Assembly (NCBI GenBank): GCA_004431415.1
Contig: QPMI01000010.1
Span: forward strand, 62,001-126,000
Reading direction: 5' to 3'
DNA from: Cyanophora paradoxa
Taxonomy: Eukaryota; Glaucocystophyceae; Cyanophorales; Cyanophoraceae
Length of the DNA stretch: 64,000 nucleotides
Each line of letters opens with the position of its first letter. Positions within the stretch are counted from its first letter, which is position 1. The translations under genes and the position numbers were made by a program. The notes below the pieces were generated by a model, which made no database searches, was not told the origin of the DNA, and saw only the letters and a program-made list of their open reading frames with translations. Shown here in pieces: positions 33,079-45,000 of the stretch.

Positions 33079-36000
33079 ATGGAGGAGTTCGAGACGTACC
33101 TCTCCCGCACGCAGAACATCAAGGACGTGCTGCAGAACTACCCGCCGGGACCACAGATTCTCCGTGCGCATCCGCCGTCGACGTCCGCGCAGTTTCGAAA
33201 ATCGTCGAGCCGACCACATTCCGACGCACATTCCGTCGCGCCGTCCGCGCGCAGGAGAGGTCCTGCAAAACGCAGCTGACGCCGGCGCCTCGTAATCGAT
33301 TTGCCTCATCTCGAGTCTGATTCTCACTAACTCCCGACCCGCCGTCAGCATCGCGTCGTTTGTGGTGGACCTGCGCTCGAATCATCCGACGGAGGGCCTC
33401 GTCGACACGGGTGGCGGTCGGCTTGGCGCGCGCCGCGTCACCGCACTGCAGCGCGCGCCAGCCCTGCTGGCCTACAACGACCGGCCGTTCACCAAAGAAG
33501 ACTTTGAGAGCCTGAGAAGCCTGGGTGCGAGCAAGAAGGCGCAGAATGCGTCGAAAATCGGACAGTGGGGCTACGGGTTCACAAGGTGCGGTTCTAATAT
33601 GCATTCCTTGAGATCTGATCATGATATTGTTTTTTCGATTGTACATGTCATGTCGCGTCAACTGACCTGCAATGCAGCATTTACCATCTGACGGACCTTC
33701 CCGGTATCTGTCTCCGACTTATTTTCTAGCTTGCAATTGCGCCCGGCCTCGCGCGCGCCGTGCACGTGTACGTGCCCGGCCCGCTCATAGGAATTCGCAA
33801 TCGCAGGCCTCGTCTCTTCGGGTCATTTCGTCCTCTTCGACCCGCACGCGCCGAGCGGCGGCATCCGCTTCCCGCTCGGGGTGCGCGCACCCCCGATCCC
33901 CTGCGTTATTCTGCAGGCCCCATCGCGCTCTTAATTTATATATTCTGCAGGCGCTCGACCCTGATGCGGAAAAGCCGATCACGTTTGCGGCGGAGTACGC
34001 GGGTCAGCTCGCTCCGTACGCGGTGCAGCTCGAGGGGGGGACGGGGTGCACCCCGGCTGCAGCGGCGGAGTTTGGTGGGACGCTCTTCCGCTTCCCCCTC
34101 CGTGGCGGGGGCGGGGGGCCAGCGCTGGCGGGGGCGCGCGTAAGGAGCTGTTTCGCATGTCGCAGACGGCCCCGGACGGACCTCGACGGGCCGAAAACGG
34201 CGCGACCTTTTGGACATCCCGCTAGTTCGCGAGCTTTAACAATGGATGGAATTTGAATTTTGAACACGGCCGTGTCACGGCGGCTATCAGCCGGCTGAGT
34301 TCGAGTTCGAGCTGGCTAGACCAAATTCTATATCCCCCCCAAGCCATCTCCCCCCCCTTCCAAGCCACGGCCAGCTGCAGCTAGATTGCGGCCAGCCACG
34401 GACTTGCGCGGGAAAAGCAAAAGCGCTTATAGCTTAGCGTTCGGCGATCGAGATGCCGCTCTCTGTGCTGTCTGCCAAGGTCGGCTCAGCGTTCGGTTCC
34501 ATTAGAGCGTGGCTGGGCGGCGCCAGCGATGGCAGGCCGCGGCACGGCCAGATTGGCGGCAGCACCTGCGGCAGCCAGGACGACCTCGGCGAGGACGTGA
34601 ATCCAGACGACTGTGGCGACGCAGCTTTGAGCGAGCAAGTCGTTCAGCCTGCGCATGCAGCGCCAGCTGCGCATGCGACGGCCGCGGTCGCGCTGGCGCC
34701 TCCCGCGGCGGAGCCGGCGGGCGGGAGCGACTCCCCACAAGTCTCGCCAGTACGCTCAGAGCTCGAGCAGAGCCCCGGCAGCGGCTGCTGTGAGACGCCA
34801 GGGACGCCTTTGGGGGGGGGTACGCCTGTACAGCCGTGTACGCCGCCTGTCGCAGCTGCCTCATCAGCGACCCCCGTGTACACGCCTGATCGCCCGCGTC
34901 GCAAGCGGGTAGTAGCTGCGCCCTCGCAATCGCAGCCTTCGCATGATCAGCCGGCCACGCCTCCACGCACGCAGCCGCCGGCGGCAGCGGCCTCGCCAGC
35001 GACCCCCGTGGACATGCCTAAGCGCGTGAGTCGCAAGCGGGCAGCGGCGGCGACCTCCCAGCCTTCGCCCGCGGCGGCACCGAGCGAGCAATATGAGGAT
35101 CCCTTCGTTGCCATGGAGCGGTATATGGACGATCCCTCTGTCGCGCCGTCGCCTGCCAGCTCAGCCGCGAAGAAGCCAGCCCCGAAGAAGCCCGCCACGT
35201 CCACCAAGCAGCAGTGCAAGCGGCGCAAGTGCGATGTCGAGATGACGGGCGAGGAGGAAGATCGATTCACCCCCTGGGACAAGCCCGGGCGGCACCGCTT
35301 TCGCATCGAGGAGGAGGACGCCGCACTCTATCGGAGGCTCACCGGCTGCAAGCGGGTTTCCGATGCGGTTCGCATGGCGTCCAAGCTCCTTGAAGCGATC
35401 GAGTACCTTCAGCAGCGTGTGCGCGCGCCGTTTCACGCCGCCGTGCGCTTCGCCCGCAGCTTGCCTCGCTGATTCGGGCCGCAGGATGTCCTAGACAAGG
35501 GTCTAACTGGCGCGGAGCTCGCCAATCAACTGAAGGCGAAAGTCGACGTGTTCCTCCGTGCACCGGCGCAGCGTGAGGAGCTCCAACAGAAGTGCAGCTC
35601 CCTGGAGCGGGAGCTCCCTGATCTGCGGTGGGCCAACAGGGAGAAGCAGCGGCAGATCGCTCAACGGGAGGAGAAGATCGCTCAGCTGGAGAAGGAGATG
35701 ATGCAGCTCAACGCCAGTCTGGTGAGCCCGCCGGCCGCCGCGCCGCCCGCGCCGCCGGCGCCCGCAATGCGCTGCTGACGGCGGTCCCTCCGGCGCCCGC
35801 AGAGAGCGACTCGGGTCAAAAACCTCGAAGAGGAGTGCGAGGAGCTGCAGAACCAGAACGCTGCGCTGCAGACGAAGGTGGATGACCTGGAAAACAAGGT
35901 CCGCGATTGCCCACACGCGTGCGTGCGCCCGCTGGCGCGTAACGCGGCGCGGCGCAGGTCTCAAGGATGAAGAGGAATTGGGACTTGGAGTTGGAGCGTG

Positions 36001-39000
36001 AGGCGAAGGTGTGGCGGAAGGAGGAGCGCATGTACATAAAGGAGGTGGAGGAGCTGGAGGCCGTTATCGAGTATCTCTACATGAGGGACGTGCTCATGCG
36101 GGAACCCCGGGGGCCTAGGGTCGCAGGGTGGGTCGCCGCGGTCCAGCAGCTACACGCTGCTGTGCCGCCGGAGACGTCGCCTTTCGAGGCGCCCGCCATC
36201 GGGCGTCGGACTGCAACCGGATGCACTCGACGCTTGCGCACCTCGCGTTCTGGGCGCGCGTCGACAACACGAACGCGCCCGGCCGTTGGAGCTGCGAGGT
36301 CATCGAGTCCTACATGGGCCTCCTTCGGCGCCTGCGACACACCGTCACGTCTCTCGGTGGCGGGTGGAACAAGGACCTCGACATGCTCAAGCAGATCATG
36401 ACGCACCAGCGGCGGCGCCTGGCGCTGTGGATGCGGAACATGACGGAGGCGAGCGCCGGCGGGAAGGACGCTGCCCACGCCGAGTACGACGCGCCCGTCG
36501 CCGCCAAGGCCTGGCCAGATGGGCCCTTCATCCCCCGACCTGCGGCCCGTCCCCACCGGTCAGCGGCTATGCAGGGCGAAGGGGCGGCGGCGGCGCCGCC
36601 GGGGGCGAGGAGGTGGCAGCGGTGCCCCTGCCTGCGGACGAGGAGGAGATCGACGAGGATATTGAGCTGCAGGAGGGGGATCCGGTGCCGGAGGACGAGG
36701 TGCCCGAGGAGAGCGGGGACGAGGAGGAGGAGGAGGAGGAGACCGCCGAGTACGACGCCGAGGCAGAGGAGGAGGCGGAGGAGGAGATGGAGGCGGAGGA
36801 TGAGGGCGCCAACATGCTCGATTTCGATGATAGGGCCCTAGCAGAGGTTCTAGCAGACGATCTAGCGGAGGGGGAAATAGACGAAATGGATTTGGACCAG
36901 ACATAGCGCACCTTGTAACCTAGATAGTGCGATTCTCAGTAGCAGCTTCACGACTTTGCCCTCTTGCGCGCCGCCACCGCGGCCGCGAGCTGTGCCGCGC
37001 GATCCTTCCTGCTGCAGGATTAGGCGAGCAAGTAGCCGAGCGGGGGGCGAGGGGGAGGGGGCGCACTTGGGGACCGAGGCGGATGCGGCGGGGGCAGGTA
37101 GGGCGGCAGCGGCCGGTGGGGCAGCAGCAGCAGGGGCCGACAGGGCGGCGACCGGCGGGGCGGGGGCGGGCGGGGCGGCGGCGGCGGCGGCCGGCAGGGC
37201 GGCGGCGGCGGGGCCGGCGGGGCGGCGACGGCGGGGCCGGCAGGGCGGCGGCGGCGGGGGCCGGCAGGGCGGCGGCGGCAGGTTCTGAAGGGGCTGCTTC
37301 GGGGACAGGCGGCGCCTTGGCGACGGTGTTGGCGCCGGCGCGGCACCGGCGCGGGCGCTTCACGGGGACAGCCGCGAGGGGCCCCGCGAGGCTGGCGATG
37401 CGCTCGCCGTCGGGGCCGTACTCGTAGCTCGGAAGCTCGAGCGTGACGTGCCCACCTTTCCTGCCCGAGCGCTTCGTGGCCACGATCCGACCGGGACCTG
37501 CCGCGCCCAAGGAGCAGAGCTTCGTAAGCGAGCGGCGCGGCGAGGGCGGGCCGGGCGCACGCTCGTCGAACTGGACGACGTCATGGGAGCCCGTGTGGCG
37601 CGGCACGATTAAGCCGCCGTACGCCTTCTCGACGGTGACGGTCTGCATCTCGCTGTGCTTCCGGATCGCCTTCCCGTCCGCGTCCCGCTTGCAGACGCGC
37701 TTGGACGCTTGCGCCACGCCGGAGGGACCGAGAACAGCTGCAAAGAGGTCGGAAAAAGAACAGCGAGCGGGAAAAAGGAAGCGGCTTCCACCAGCAGCGG
37801 TCTCGCGGTCCGGAAGCTCGATAACGAAGCGATTCGCCGCCGGCAGCTTGTCAACCGGGATCGGCTGGCCCGTCTTCGGGTCGATGGGCGTGGCGACGTG
37901 CGCGACCTGCGCCACGATGTTCTCCTGCGATGCGCACCGTTAGAGGATAGGAAAAAGAACTTCGAACGAGTCATAAGAGCCGCAGACCAACATTGCCGGC
38001 CCGGCCACCGGGATCTTGACGTTGACAAGCTGCGTCCCGGTCTTCCGGCGCTTGAGGGCGTTCGCGGCGGCGTCCTGAAGGTAGCCAATCGCCTCCACGC
38101 GCTCCTCCGGCCTCGACAGCGGCCGGAGGAAGCACGCCATCTTCTTCTTCGCCACTCGCTTGAGCCTCGCGTTGAAGGCGAGGGCGACGTCGAACTGGAA
38201 GGAGCCGTCGCCCGGGAACGTCATGATTTGCTTACAGACGTAGATGTGGGGATCGGCGTGGTTGAGGGCTTTGTACTCGTCCGCGGCCACCACCTTCGCG
38301 GGTGCGTGAACCTGCGCGCACGGGCATCGGACGCTGGAACGGGGCGCGGGCGCGGCGGGCGGACCGTCACGTTCGAGTAGTAGATGAGGTGGTTTGCGAT
38401 GGCCACGGCTGCCTGCTCCCCGTCTGCCTTGATGATCACGCTGCCGAGCCCGCAGTCCTTCACATCGGAGTCCTCCGGGCGCACGAAGCGCCGAAGGATG
38501 ACGCCGTTGACGGAGTAGTTGAAGTCGCCGCGCTTCGCCTTCGTCTGTGTTGGGAACTCGCCCTCGACTCGCGCCAAAATCGTTTCACCTGGGCGCGGGA
38601 AATGGAAGGGCTTCGGGCGAACGACGCTGAGTTCTGGACACAGCTGGGTGTCTGAGCTAACTGAACAGATGACGAAGTCGCCAAGGCGAACGTGGTAGGC
38701 GCGGCCGCTGGTGTCCAGGCAGCGGACCGTTGCCGCGGGGTGCTCGCCCTTGAGGATGTCGAGGTCAGGGAGCTTGGGCTCCTTCGCCTTGCGCGCCTGC
38801 TGAGTGATCTTGTTGACACGCTTCATGTTGCCCTTGCCGGCCCACGAGCTGCTGCTGTCGGGTCGCTTGCCGTGCCAGCGGTGCCGACGTCGGGCCTCGT
38901 CGAAGCCGTCATCCCAGAGGCTGGGTTCCTTTCGCTTTGACTGCTTCATGCACGGCGGCGTGCAGGAATGCTCGCGCTCGGGCGTGCGCGATGGCGGGAA

Positions 39001-42000
39001 GCTAGCTAGTCCGGCCTAGCCGAGGGAAGCTGACTAGCAAGCCGGCCTGCTGACCGTTACTGTGACCGTTGTGGCCGCGTGTGTACGCCACTGTGTACGA
39101 GGCCAAGTTCGAGCTCAAGTTTGCGCTGGGCTAATTTCATTGGCGGAAGAAGTTAACAATGGGCGGGGCGTGACGCAAACTCCGTTCAGTTTGAAACGGC
39201 GGGCGGGAGCATCGGCACGCACTCGGAGATCAGCGACCGAGCTCTGACGGGGGAGTACCTTCTGCAGCTGCTGGAGGCGTTCGAGCAGGCGGCGCCCGAG
39301 CTGCTCCTTTTCCTCCCGTCCCTCGCCCGCATCGAGACGTACGTCTGGCGCGACGGCGAGGCGCGGCCCGCCCGGCGCTTCTTCTGCACGGCGGACAGCA
39401 GCGCTAGCCCCGAGGCCCGCTCGGCGTTCTGGCCGTCGCACCCGCCTAAGGAGGACTGGGTGAAGGCCGCCCGCTGCAGCTTCGGCCTGCAAATCAGCTG
39501 GCAGCACTTTCGAGGAGAGGTGCATACGGAGAACTGGAAAGTGGCGAGCCGTTTCGGCGGAGGCGACTACGCCTATTTCCAGTCACCCGAGCTTGCCGGC
39601 AGCAAGCAGCGCTTCGTACCCTACAGCGCAGTCGCAATCGGTGCGCTCTGTACATGTTCAAATACGTATGCGAACACGATTTCGACCTTTCTTAATTTTT
39701 GAGTCATCATAAACCGACTCGCGATCACCGTGCAGGGGATCGGCGGGAGAGGGGCCGCGGCCGCGTGTTCTGCTTCCTTCCGGTGGGCGACCTGCCGACG
39801 GGCGACGCGGTACACGTGCACGGCTTCTTCGCGCTGTCTACAAATCGTCGCGACATCGTCTGGGGCGGCGATCTTACCGTGCGCTCTGCTTTAGTCTGCC
39901 TGTAATTACCTTAAGCAAGCTTGATGTGTGGTCTGTGCAAGCAGGACGACGCGGCGAACAAGCGGCGCTGGAACGAGTACATGTTCGAGGACTGCGTCGG
40001 CCTCTGCCGCGCCGACCTCGTCGAGCTCCTTGCGGCCGAGGCGCGGGCTGCGGGCTCTTAGCTTGTCTCTTTATATATCTTCTCTGAATTCTCAGCATTT
40101 ATGAATTAATATTCGAATTCGTCGTTTTTTGCAGACCACGAGCTGGGCGGCCATCGCCGCGCGCAGCTTCTTCCGTGCGGTCATTGGCCTGCCCGTGCTC
40201 CCTGCCGCAGACGGGACGTGGCGGAAGGCGGCGGAGGCTCTGCAGGCCAGCGGACCCGGCGGAGTGGTGAAGGGGACGGCGCTGTGGGACTACCTGGCCG
40301 CCAGCGGCCTGCCCCTCGTCGACCTGCCGCAGCACGTGCTCGATGGCTTCTGCGCTGCGGGTGCCGCCATCCGCGTGGCGTCTGCGGACGACGTGGCGAA
40401 GCACATCTCTTCGCTGAAGTCGACGGGCACGGGCCCGAAGCCCTCGCCACAAGCTGCGGCGGAGCTCCTCGAGTATTTCGCGCAGCATGCGAAGACGCTG
40501 GTGACGAAGGAGCTGGTGGGCGCTCTGTGGCTCCCAATCGAAGGCCGCGGCGACGTTCGTCTTCTGGAGGGAAGCGGGGCGGCAGGGGGGCCTGTCTATC
40601 TGCTGCGCCGGGCGGGCGGCGCGGCGTCGCTCGATGTTAAGTTGGCCCTCCAGCTATTCCCGCAGCTTGCTCCTTCGCTGGTCGACAGCGAGCTGTCAGC
40701 TGTAGTTGTGTCGTGGCTCGATTCTAACTTCGTCAGTGCTGGCGCCGCCAACGTCCGCCACTTGTCAACCGAGTGGCTCGCCGATCTGCTGCCGATGTCT
40801 CCCATGGCGGCACTTCACGGGCAGCAGACTGCCCTGGGCAAGCAGGCGCCGCCAGCTGCGTGGTTCAATCTGTTCTGGCGTTTCGTTGCTCTGGATCTCG
40901 GCACCGACTTGCGCAAGGCTGGTACCTGGCCTCTCGTGCAGCGCTCAGACGGCAGCTTCGTTGCTTTGTCGCCCAGTCGAATCCAGTTTATCGACTCTGA
41001 CCTCTCAGCGTATTCCAGCGCGGCAGAGATTCTTTCTTCGCTCGGGGTCTCCATCGTTTCTACGGCCGCCCCGCAGGCGCACGATCTCGTCGCTCCATAC
41101 TGCTCCTCTGTGAATGCCTCCAACGTTGCGAGGGCGCTGGGGGAGGCCGCGGCGTCGTCGGCGCCCCAAGCGGGGCTCGCGGCCGCCGTCGCGCAGCTCC
41201 CACCAAAGCAGCGTCTGCTGTTGCGCGACTTGTTCGCAGCTCTACTTCGAGCCGGCGCCGTAGGAGACGGGGGCGTTGCAGTCAACCTGATCCGCCCCCT
41301 GCCTCTGCTTGCTACGTACGGTTCGAATCAGAAATTCATGGCGGCGTCGGCAGGTGCGAAGCTGGCACCGGAGGGCCTGAAGAGACTCGTCAATGGAGAG
41401 AGCTTCATTCGGGAGCAGGATCTGGCGGGCTTCCTCACCGTGCAGCGGGCGTCGTTCGGCGAGTACGTTCACGAGCATCTTCTCCCTTGCATGGCGGCCG
41501 GTGCGGCCGACGAGGTGCACAAGGCTTGCATCGAGCTTCTCGAGCACCTTCCTAATCTCCCGCCCGACATTCGCTCCACACTTTCGAATGCACCAATTAT
41601 CACTGTCAAATCAGGTGCTTTTGCTGGCCATGGGCCTCTAATATTTATATTATTCAATTATATGATTAGAGCTCTTCTCATATTTTAAATTATGCGCGTG
41701 CAGGCTCGAAGCTCGTCGCGCCAAGCCAGCTGTATGACCCTGAAGTTGCCGACCTGCGAGCATTGCTGGGCGAGAGCCACTTCCCGGCCGGCATGTACGC
41801 CGACCGAGCCGTCCTCGCCCTGCTCCGCGAGTGGCTCGACCTCCGTCGCGTCCTCTCCGCCGAGGATGCCGTGGAGATCGCCCGGAGCGTCGAGCAGGCG
41901 GCCCAGCAGGCGGCTCCGTCGGGCAAAAAGAAGAAGAAGGGCGGCATCTTCGGCCTCTTCTCGTCGGACAACAAGGCGCTGCAGGCTGCGGTCGGCAAAG

Positions 42001-45000
42001 CACGCGCGCTTCTGGCGTACCTGGTCAAGCACTCGGACGACATCCAGTGGGATCTCACGCAGCTGCGCGACATCCGATTTCTCCCGCCGAAGGAGAGGCC
42101 CTCGTCGCTCCCCGCCGGAGCGCCGTGGCGCGGGCCGCCGCAGTCGTGGGCGCTAGCTTCGCCAGCCGAGTCGCGGCCGTTCTCGCAGGCGCCCTTCTGC
42201 AGCGCAAGCAAGGTACCGGTCGACACGGGCATTGAACTGACGCCGGCGATTGTTGAGCGACTCGGCTGGGCGGCGGGGAAGGGAGAGCTGGCGTGGTCGC
42301 AGCTTGTCGCGATCCGCGAGGCACATGGTGAAGGCAAATTGCGCCCCGGCAATGTTGCGAGCCTGCTCGGCCCTGTCTACGAGGCGCTCAACGACGACGT
42401 GCGAGGAACGAGCTCGAAGCTCACAGAGGAGGCGTTCATCTGGTCGGGCTCCGACTTCCTCCCTGCGTCGCTCTTCGCCATCGCCGGCCTCCACAACCTG
42501 GACGCGACCCCCTTTCTCCTTCTACTCCCGCCGTCCATTGCAACGCACTCCAACCTCGTTTCGGCGGCGGGCGTTCGCGCGTCGTGGAGCATGTCCGATT
42601 ACGTCGGCGTGCTGGCCGCGGCGCACAGCCAGTCGCAGGGCACCGCCTTCTCCACGGACGAGATCCAGCTCTTTGCGTCGATCCTGTCCATGGTGCAGGC
42701 GCACGGAGGCGCAGAAGCGTTTGCCGGCACCGCTCTGTTTGTGCCTGGAGTGGACAGCCGCCTGCACCCTCCCTCGGCGTGCCTTTTCAACGACAGCCCG
42801 TCCAACTCGGTCATGTGGAACCAGCTTCAGGCCGCGGGCACGGGCGACTACGTGATGCTGCACGAGCTGCTGCCGCGGCCGGTGGCCGCCCTCTGCGGCG
42901 TGCGGATGCTCTCCGAGTACGTCTTCAGCGCGTCGATCGTGGAGGAGGAGCCGTTTGAGATCCGCGAGCCGCCCGCTGCCCGCATCACCGGCATCGTCGG
43001 CGCATACGGGTGCGGCTGGTTTATTTTAAATTTGTGTATTCTTTAGACTTCGCTCATGCTCATTATCTCGTCGCAGCCACGAGACTGTGCCCATTCGAGA
43101 GTTGTTGCAGAATGCAGGCATGAAATTTCTTGAGCTGCACATGCACTCGTGACTGATCGCGATCATGGCAATATTAATGCGCATCAGATGACGCCGGGGC
43201 GACGACGATGTCGATCTGCTATGATCAGGCTACGTTTAATGAGGACGCGGAGACCTTGCTCGGGCCAAACATGCGCTTCCAACAGGGCGAGGTGCGCATA
43301 CACCGCGGCCTTACGCTGCGTTTGATATATCGATTGCATTACCCTTTCTTGACTGATTTCGAAACTTCACCGTCCCTTCGCTATCACAGGCACTCTGTGC
43401 GTACAACGACTCGACGTTCAGAGACAGGGACTTTACTGGCATCGTGCGCCTCGGCATGGGCAGCAAGCAGGGCGACGAGGGAAAGATCGGGCGCTTCGGC
43501 GAGGGCTTCTCGAGCGGTGCGCGCATATGCATTCACTCTAGATCTGCAGCTTCGCCATTCACTCGTATGCATTTAATTATCGGGCTGACACACGATGGAC
43601 TGCAGTGTATGCGTACACCGACACGCCGATTCTCGTGAGTGGAGGCTACGCTGTTGTCATGGACCCGACCGAGAAGCACCTGCCGAAGGATGTCAGCGGC
43701 CGCCCGCGTACAGCAGCCCGTTTCTCTCTGCTTCGTCAGGCCGGCGCTGGTGCCCGAGCAACAATTGCTCACACGTGTCCCAACCAATTCGAGCCGTTCC
43801 GTGGTCTCTTTCGATGCGAACCAGCTTCCGGAAAGTCATACAGCGGCACTCTTTTCCGCTTCCCTCTGCGCACCAACCGCTCGGTACGCATTGGAATTTT
43901 ATTTATTTGGAACAATATTAATGCCACGAAAAATTACCTGAGCTAATTATAATGTATGCTTGTTCCCCCGCCTTTCCAGGTCGAGCACACGGGCGGTATC
44001 ATTTCGAAGGAGGTGTACAGCGAGCAGAAAATGCTGCGCATTCTCTCGGACGTGGTCAAATCGGCCCCGTCGCTGCTGCTCTTTGTTCAGAGCGTCAACG
44101 TGCTCGACATATGGCACCGGCCCGCTGCAAACAAGCCCCCGCTGCTTCTGGCTCGGGCGACCCGCAGCGGCGATGTCGACGCGGTCCGGTTGCCTGCTGA
44201 GCGTCTGCCCGGCGCCACGGTTGACCTCAGCGGCACCATCGTAATTTCCGTCGAGGTCTTCGCGGATGGGCAGCGGCTGCTCGGGATCAAGGCCGGCACA
44301 ACGCAGAGCACTTGGCGCGTGCGCTCGCGGCTGGACATGGCCGGCCACCACCGGTTCTTCGAGCGGATGAAGGTGGAGCAGGCCCAGCGCGTCAACACGG
44401 GCACTGTTCGCCAGCCCAAGTACACTCCCTGGGCAGGCGTCGCTGCATGCGTTTCACAGGTGCCTTGCATTAATTTGATGACATTCAACGCTTCAGCGTC
44501 TCAATGACAGAGTAGCAGGCTGCAGGTAACGAGCGCGTCGAAGGGGAGCTGTACTCCTTCCTCCCGACGGGCGTGAAGACCGGCCTCCCGGTGCACATCA
44601 ACGGCGTCTTCACGCTCACCTCCAGCCGCCACGGTCTAGTCTCCGGCGAGGATTTCGCGCACACTGTCGAGGGTCGCTGGAACAAGTTCGTGCTCGAGGA
44701 CATAATCGGTGAGCACTTTAATAATTTCTCAGCTCCTGCAATGCATATATATGCAGCAGCATTTAATTTTATTCTTGTCAGGCCCGCTCTACGCCGAGGT
44801 GCTCGAGGACTGCGCGGGGGCGCTCTCTCCCGCCGACCTGTACGCGTCGCTCTGGCCGCCCCGTGAGGCGGACGTCGACGCCCTCTGGCACCCCCTCGCC
44901 GACCGCTGCCTGAGCGAGGCGGTCCGCCGCCGCCGCGTCGTGCTCGCCTCGGACGGGGCGATGCACTCTGCCTCGGAGCTCGCGTTCGCGACCGGCCCCC

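Larger units (their letters stand above)
34236..39162. mobile_element. Candidate insertion carrying the two nested genes
   Basis: TTAACAATGG occurs at 34236-34245 and again at 39153-39162, one on each side of the convergent gene pair and both inside the sacsin intron. This could be a 10-bp target-site duplication of a 4.9-kb insertion. I see no terminal inverted repeats or poly-A, and a chance match is possible. Confidence 0.3.

Noticed and set aside
40059-40061. In-frame TAG suggesting that the sacsin-like gene is broken after exon 9
   Set aside because: A GC donor at 40041 (GAG|GCGCGG), like four others in the gene, removes the stop and keeps phase.
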